The notes under the pieces are model-generated. The model was not told where the DNA came from, searched no databases, and saw only the letters and a program-made list of their open reading frames with translations. From positions 168,493 through 232,492 of the forward strand of contig JAIQGG010000006.1 in the NCBI GenBank assembly GCA_020072785.1: a stretch of DNA of 64,000 nucleotides. Direction: 5' to 3'. A program made the position numbers and the translations under genes. Below, one piece after another: positions 60,744-64,000 of this stretch (position 1 is its first letter; each line of letters starts with the position of its first letter). The stretch is from Terriglobia bacterium. GTDB taxonomy: Bacteria > Acidobacteriota > Terriglobia > Acidiferrales > UBA7541.

Positions 60744-61655
60744 TCAGCGCGGAGCTTTGGCGGGTTCCGCGGGCGGCTCTGGCGCCGCCTCCGGTGCGGT
60801 CACCATCTTGTACGCCGACTTGGCCTGCCCCTGGATGTGCCCGTACTTGCTTTCCCAGGCGCCCAGAAGCAGGAACGGCAGAATCGTGGCCACGGCCCAC
60901 AGCTTGGCGCGGCTGGGCACCTTCTCGCCCGGCTCCCAGCGGAACAGTTGCGTCGAAATAAAAAACGCCAGGATCGCCCATGCGCCCAGCGCGGTGATCT
61001 CCACGCGCAGCGCCCAGAGGCCGGCTCCGAGCAACATAGCCTTCTGCAGGCCGATCACCACGTAGGTTGCGGGCAGGAAAACCGCCAGGTGCTGCACGAC
61101 GCGCGGCAGCATGGGCAGTGGAAACGTGGCGCCGGAGAAAAACATCAGCGCGTACCAGACGATCTGGCAAATCACCTGGGTCTCCTGCATCGAGTTGGTC
61201 ACGCTGGCCACGATCAGCCCCAGGGCCGCGAAAGAAATAGTCGCCACGCTCACCAGTATCGCCAGCGAGAGCAGGCTGCCGAACTGCGTGACGTGGAACA
61301 GCCAGCGCGCCAGCAGGATCTCGATGACCACCGTGGGCATCGTCAGGATGTAGTTCGCCGCGATGCTCGACGACAGCATGTCCGCCGCGGTCACCGGCGC
61401 CAGCCGGAAGCGCCGCAGGATGCCCTGCTCGCGGTACATCACCAGATTGGCGCTCAGGCCCCAGAAGCTGCCCATCACCGTCAGCGAAATGACGGGGCCG
61501 AGCAGGTAAGTCACCATGCGCGGCTCGCCCTTGGCGAAGATCCCCGCAAACAAGAAGAACAGCCCCAGCGGCATGAGCAGCGTGAAGAACAGGAAAATTT
61601 TGTTGCGCATCGTCAAGCGGATGCGGTTGCTGGCCAGTGTGACGAAGTGCTTCAA
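60744..61655 (-). CDS. ABC-2 type exporter permease
   Basis: 303 residues from TTG 61655, overlapping the ATPase stop (TTGA). Six helices: one near the N-terminus after RIRLTMRNKIFLFF, then LGPVISLTVMGSFWGLSANL, the ABC-2 core SVATISFAALGLIVASVTNS and FFSGATFPLPMLPRVVQHLA, and a seventh hydrophobic stretch before an Ala/Pro-rich cytoplasmic end. MYREQGILRRFRLAPV is the coupling segment typical of ABC-2 exporters. It forms a transporter with the ATPase; substrate unknown. Confidence 0.85.
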   Translation of the reverse strand: MKHFVTLASNRIRLTMRNKIFLFFTLLMPLGLFFLFAGIFAKGEPRMVTYLLGPVISLTVMGSFWGLSANLVMYREQGILRRFRLAPVTAADMLSSSIAANYILTMPTVVIEILLARWLFHVTQFGSLLSLAILVSVATISFAALGLIVASVTNSMQETQVICQIVWYALMFFSGATFPLPMLPRVVQHLAVFLPATYVVIGLQKAMLLGAGLWALRVEITALGAWAILAFFISTQLFRWEPGEKVPSRAKLWAVATILPFLLLGAWESKYGHIQGQAKSAYKMVTAPEAAPEPPAEPAKAPR

Positions 61656-62572
61656 TCCCGGAGTCTCCTTCCGGTCAGCTCGATGAACACATCCTCCAGC
61701 GAAGGCGTGGAAATCTCCAAATTGACCAGCTCGTTGCCTTCCGCTTCCAAGTGCTTCACCAGGGCCACGATGGCTTGCGGTGGGCGGTGGCAGTGCAGAA
61801 TGAAGGCGCCGTCCAGGGGATGGCAGTCGGTCACGCCGTCCAGGCCCTTGAGGGTCGCTTGCGAGGTGGGTTTGGCCAGGCGCACCTCGATCCGCGTGGT
61901 ATCCCCGGAGCGCTGCTTCAGTTCGCGCGGCGTGCCCTGCGCGATCACCTTGCCGTGGTCCACGATGGCCACGCGATCGCACAGCCGCTCGGCTTCCTCG
62001 ATGTAGTGCGTGGTCAGCACGATGGTCTTTTTCTCCCGCCGCAGCTCTTCGATGACGTCGTAGATCTCCCGGCGCACCTGGGGGTCCAGTCCCGCGGTCG
62101 GCTCGTCGAAAAAGAGCACCCGCGGGTCATTCACCAGGGCCATGGCCAGCGCCAGGCGCTGCTTCTGCCCGCCGGAAAGCGTGCTGTAGAAGGCGTTGCG
62201 CTTTTCGGCCAGCCCGAAGCGCTTCAGCAGCTCTTCCGGGCTGCGCCGCCGCTCGTAGAAAGTCGCGAACAACTTCAGCGCTTCCAGCACGCGCATCTTG
62301 TCCGGAAGGGAAGTGGCCTGCAGGGTGGCCCCGATCTCGCGCTTCAGTTTTTCGGGGTCGCGCTGCGGGTCCAGCCCGCAGACCGATACCCGCCCGCCGT
62401 CCAGCGTGCGCAGCCCTTCCAGAATCTCGATGGTGCTGGTTTTGCCCGCGCCGTTCGGCCCCAGCAGGCCAAAGACCTCGCCTTCCTGGACTTCGAAGCT
62501 CACGCCGCGAATCGCTTCGACGTCGCCGTAGCGTTTGCTCAGGTTTTCGACCTGCAAGATGGAGTTGGACAT
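61652..62572 (-). CDS. ABC exporter ATP-binding protein (DrrA/CcmA-like)
   Basis: 306 residues from ATG 62572. Walker A G38-PNGAGKT45, signature STLSGGQKQRLALAMALVND, Walker B VLFFDEPTAGLDPQ, H-loop in LTTHYIEEAERLCD. The C-terminal 80 residues carry the extension usual for drug or lipid exporters (LVNLEISTPSLEDVFIELTG). The leader contains three tandem palindromes immediately before the start codon; no normal ribosome site is visible, as GGTTGACC stands in its place, so translation initiation itself may be affected. Confidence 0.92.
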   Translation of the reverse strand: MSNSILQVENLSKRYGDVEAIRGVSFEVQEGEVFGLLGPNGAGKTSTIEILEGLRTLDGGRVSVCGLDPQRDPEKLKREIGATLQATSLPDKMRVLEALKLFATFYERRRSPEELLKRFGLAEKRNAFYSTLSGGQKQRLALAMALVNDPRVLFFDEPTAGLDPQVRREIYDVIEELRREKKTIVLTTHYIEEAERLCDRVAIVDHGKVIAQGTPRELKQRSGDTTRIEVRLAKPTSQATLKGLDGVTDCHPLDGAFILHCHRPPQAIVALVKHLEAEGNELVNLEISTPSLEDVFIELTGRRLRD

Positions 62573-62578
62573 GTTCGG

Positions 62579-62664
62579 TTGACCGCTTTGCGGTCGCACT
62601 CGAAAATTTGACCGCTCTGCGGTCACGCTCGAAAAATGACCGCTCTGCGGCCGCACTCTAAAAA
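62579..62664. repeat. Triple tandem palindrome array (copies 7-9, 29-bp period)
   Basis: Units begin at 62579, 62608 and 62636/62637. Cores are TGACCGC-TTT-GCGGTCG, TGACCGC-TCT-GCGGTCA and TGACCGC-TCT-GCGGCCG, each followed by a 12-nt tail of the type GCACTCGAAAAT. Read on the transcript (minus) strand, the hairpins of the two units farthest from the gene end in ATTTTT or AATTTT and so look like small terminators. The array fills the leader of the ABC exporter operon. Confidence 0.9.
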
Positions 62665-62668
62665 AGAA

Positions 62669-62677
62669 CCTATAGCA
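62669..62677 (-). promoter_or_regulatory. Extended -10 of the ABC exporter operon
   Basis: Minus strand TG-C-TATAGG, just outside the palindrome array. Transcription from here would carry all three palindromes in a leader of about 90 nt. No clear -35. Confidence 0.35.
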
Positions 62678-62721
62678 TACCGCACATTGCCGCCCGCACC
62701 TGCATCGCCGCGCGGCTGGCC

Positions 62722-63075
62722 CTATTTTTCTTTGCTGCGCAAGGGCGCACTCTTGCGTTTCGGGGGTTTACGGTTCGGAGTACCGGGGGTCCAGAGATAG
62801 CGCTTCAGGTCCACGCGCGATTCCACGACCAGCACGCCTTCCGTCTCCAGAAGTTTGCGCTGCAGACCGGCGTAGGGTTCGCGGATTAGGATGCGCCCGC
62901 CGGCGCCGAGCACGCGGTGCCAGGGGATGCCCCGCCCGGAGGGACTCGCGGCCATGGCGCGGCCTGCGGAGCGTGCCCCGCCGCGCAGGCGCAGGGCTCG
63001 CGCCAGCGCCCCATAGGTTAAAACCCGGCCGCGCGGAATTTGTTTCACCAGCTTGTAGACCGGCTCCCAGGACAT
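62722..63075 (-). CDS. Alkyltransferase-like (ATL) DNA-binding protein
   Basis: 117 residues from ATG 63075. It has the DNA-binding fold of O6-methylguanine methyltransferases (VYKLVKQIPRGRVLTYGALA, the RSAGRAMAAS helix-turn-helix) but the methyl-accepting Cys in PCHR is replaced by Trp52 in GIPWHRVLGAGG. Such ATL proteins flag alkylated guanine for nucleotide excision repair and do not remove the methyl group. The C-terminal 35 residues are basic (PNRKPPKRKSAPLRSKEK). Confidence 0.88.
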   Translation of the reverse strand: MSWEPVYKLVKQIPRGRVLTYGALARALRLRGGARSAGRAMAASPSGRGIPWHRVLGAGGRILIREPYAGLQRKLLETEGVLVVESRVDLKRYLWTPGTPNRKPPKRKSAPLRSKEK

Positions 63076-63269
63076 TGTCAGGCCGCCCTTCTCCCCGGAT
63101 GGAAACCGCGATGCTAGGCGCGCCGCCGTTTTCGCGCAAGACAAAAAGCGCTCCGCGGGGTTTAACAGGTGTGTGTTGCGGGCGAGCGGCGGGAAAGAGC
63201 GCGGCGAAGTACAGGTAAAGGACAGGTAACCGCTTGGAAGCAACCTTTGTTTCGAGGCGGCATCGAATC

Positions 63270-63299
63270 TTTACAGCGGTAGTGGAAGAGACGTACACT
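63270..63299 (+). promoter_or_regulatory. Promoter of the 63331 gene
   Basis: -35 TTTACA at 63270-63275, 18-nt spacer, -10 TACACT at 63294-63299; the leader would be about 25 nt. Confidence 0.5.
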
Positions 63300-63330
63300 A
63301 CACGCAGATTCGAGTTTGCGAGGTGCCCTG

Positions 63331-63771
63331 ATGGCTTTTGTTCGCCGCAAAGGCAATGTCTTCTACCTCGTGCACAACGTCCGCCGCGGCGGCAAGGTGC
63401 AGCAGCTGCACCTGGCGCGGCTCGGCGAACGCGCGCGCATCACCGACGAGGTGGTCCGCCAAGTCTCCAAGAAGCACCCCTTCGTCGAACTCAACTGGAA
63501 CGCCCTGCGCGAACAGCTCAACAGCCAGCTGGATCTCGCGGATCCCCAATCTCCCGCCGTCCAGAAACTTGTGGCCACGCTGCGGGCTCTCAATCTCGAC
63601 CTGGCGGATCTTTTTCCGCCGCTTCTCCGGCTTTCGGAATCCCCGCAGATGGCACAGGAGATCCTGCTGCAGCTTCGGCTGCTGCAATCCACCATCCAGG
63701 TCAAACTCGACCAGTTCGACCGCTCGCACGGAGGATTCATGAAAGCGAACGCGCAACTGCGGGCTCGCTAG
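63331..63771 (+). CDS. Conserved protein of unknown function
   Basis: 146 residues from ATG 63331, preceded by GAGGT. The N-terminal 35 residues form a basic beta-rich motif (MAFVRRKGNVFYLVHNVRRG, then KVQQLHLARLGERARI), which resembles short proteins associated with transposase- or DNA-related domains. The rest is helical with a leucine-rich segment (LVATLRALNLDLADLFPPLL, QEILLQLRLLQSTIQVKLDQ), probably a coiled coil. The next gene begins within ten bases, so the two likely work together. No function is known to me. Confidence 0.65.
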   Translation: MAFVRRKGNVFYLVHNVRRGGKVQQLHLARLGERARITDEVVRQVSKKHPFVELNWNALREQLNSQLDLADPQSPAVQKLVATLRALNLDLADLFPPLLRLSESPQMAQEILLQLRLLQSTIQVKLDQFDRSHGGFMKANAQLRAR

Positions 63772-63780
63772 GAGGCAGCC

Positions 63781-64000
63781 ATGGCCGCTCAGGCACTAAA
63801 ACTCGATCCTGGTTTACGCAGCACGGATACGCTGGAATTTGCCGAGGCGTTGCGGGCGAAAATCGTGGGGCAGGAAGAGGGCGTGCAGGCGCTGGTGGAC
63901 CTGTATCAGGTATTTTGCGCGGGGTTGAACTCGCCGGGGCGCCCGGTGGGCAACCTGCTGTTTCTGGGGCCGACGGGGTCGGGGAAGACGCGCATCGTGG
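63781..64000 (+). CDS. AAA+ ATPase (ClpB/ClpA C-terminal type), N-terminal fragment cut by window end
   Basis: About 73 residues visible. GGAGG lies just upstream of ATG 63781. The sequence runs LRAKIVGQEEGVQALVDLYQ, then NLLFLGPTGSGKTRIV with Walker A GPTGSGKT, as in Hsp100/AAA_2 ATPases with an IVGQ start. It lacks a preceding substrate-recognition domain, so it is a single-ring type. Coupled to the unknown protein upstream. Confidence 0.8.
   Translation, partial: MAAQALKLDPGLRSTDTLEFAEALRAKIVGQEEGVQALVDLYQVFCAGLNSPGRPVGNLLFLGPTGSGKTRIV

Noticed and set aside
62579..62664. CRISPR array
   Set aside because: Units are contiguous with no unique spacers, and no cas gene is near.

Overview
The window is GC-rich chromosomal DNA with dense genes, short intergenic gaps and no phage, plasmid, IS or CRISPR signature. 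Gene content suggests an aerobic, respiring member of the Acidobacteriota (inferred from family resemblance only: two complex I gene sets, bacillithiol synthase BshA, an Hfq with a long Pro/Gly-rich tail, AMIN-domain amidase, type IV pilus retraction motor, several conserved proteins without names). No conventional transcription-factor gene is visible anywhere in the 64 kb.

Layout. (1) 1-8.1 kb: start of an RND efflux permease (-), an AsmA-like envelope protein, a thiolase, a secreted cupin protein, a long-chain-type acyl-CoA dehydrogenase, and a TrkA-N potassium channel (-). (2) 8.4-19.6 kb (+): one tightly packed operon, nuoC-D-H-J-K-L-M-N followed by atpZ-atpI-atpB-atpE, closed by a strong terminator. 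(3) 19.7-33.0 kb (-): a second, convergent complex I operon, nuoA-C-D-EF-G-H-J-K-L-M-N. NuoE and NuoF are fused. Neither set contains nuoB or nuoI; the first also lacks A, E, F and G, so at least two complex I isoforms must draw the missing subunits from elsewhere. (4) 33.1-45.5 kb: housekeeping and metabolism (ThiS, RibA, LytS-type kinase, transglutaminase-like protein, BshA, SDR, PaaI thioesterase, Hfq, HolB, Tmk, YggS, DUF167, M24 peptidase, two small membrane proteins) and tRNA-Thr(CGU). (5) 45.7-64 kb: orphan HypF, an exported protein, cell-wall enzymes (amidase, lytic transglycosylase), AlaRS, NnrS-like protein, RecX, PilT, aquaporin, IlvE, an ABC exporter pair, an alkyltransferase-like protein, a conserved unknown and the beginning of an AAA+ ATPase.

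The most unusual signal not explained by genes is a 17-bp palindrome, TGACCGC-N3-GCGGTCA, present nine times in 64 kb. It lies in promoters or leaders (RND, AsmA, nuoA, bshA/SDR), as a triple tandem array in the leader of the ABC exporter, behind the acyl-CoA dehydrogenase gene, and once inside the amidase coding sequence. In two promoters its outer edge is the -35 hexamer TTGACC. It could be a common operator or a REP-like mobile palindrome. A second recurring signal is an extended -10 element (TGnTAnnnT) in front of many genes. Several intergenic gaps carry other dispersed repeat types.

All starts, promoters and functions are read from sequence alone; family assignments rest on recognisable motifs, and no search could be run.
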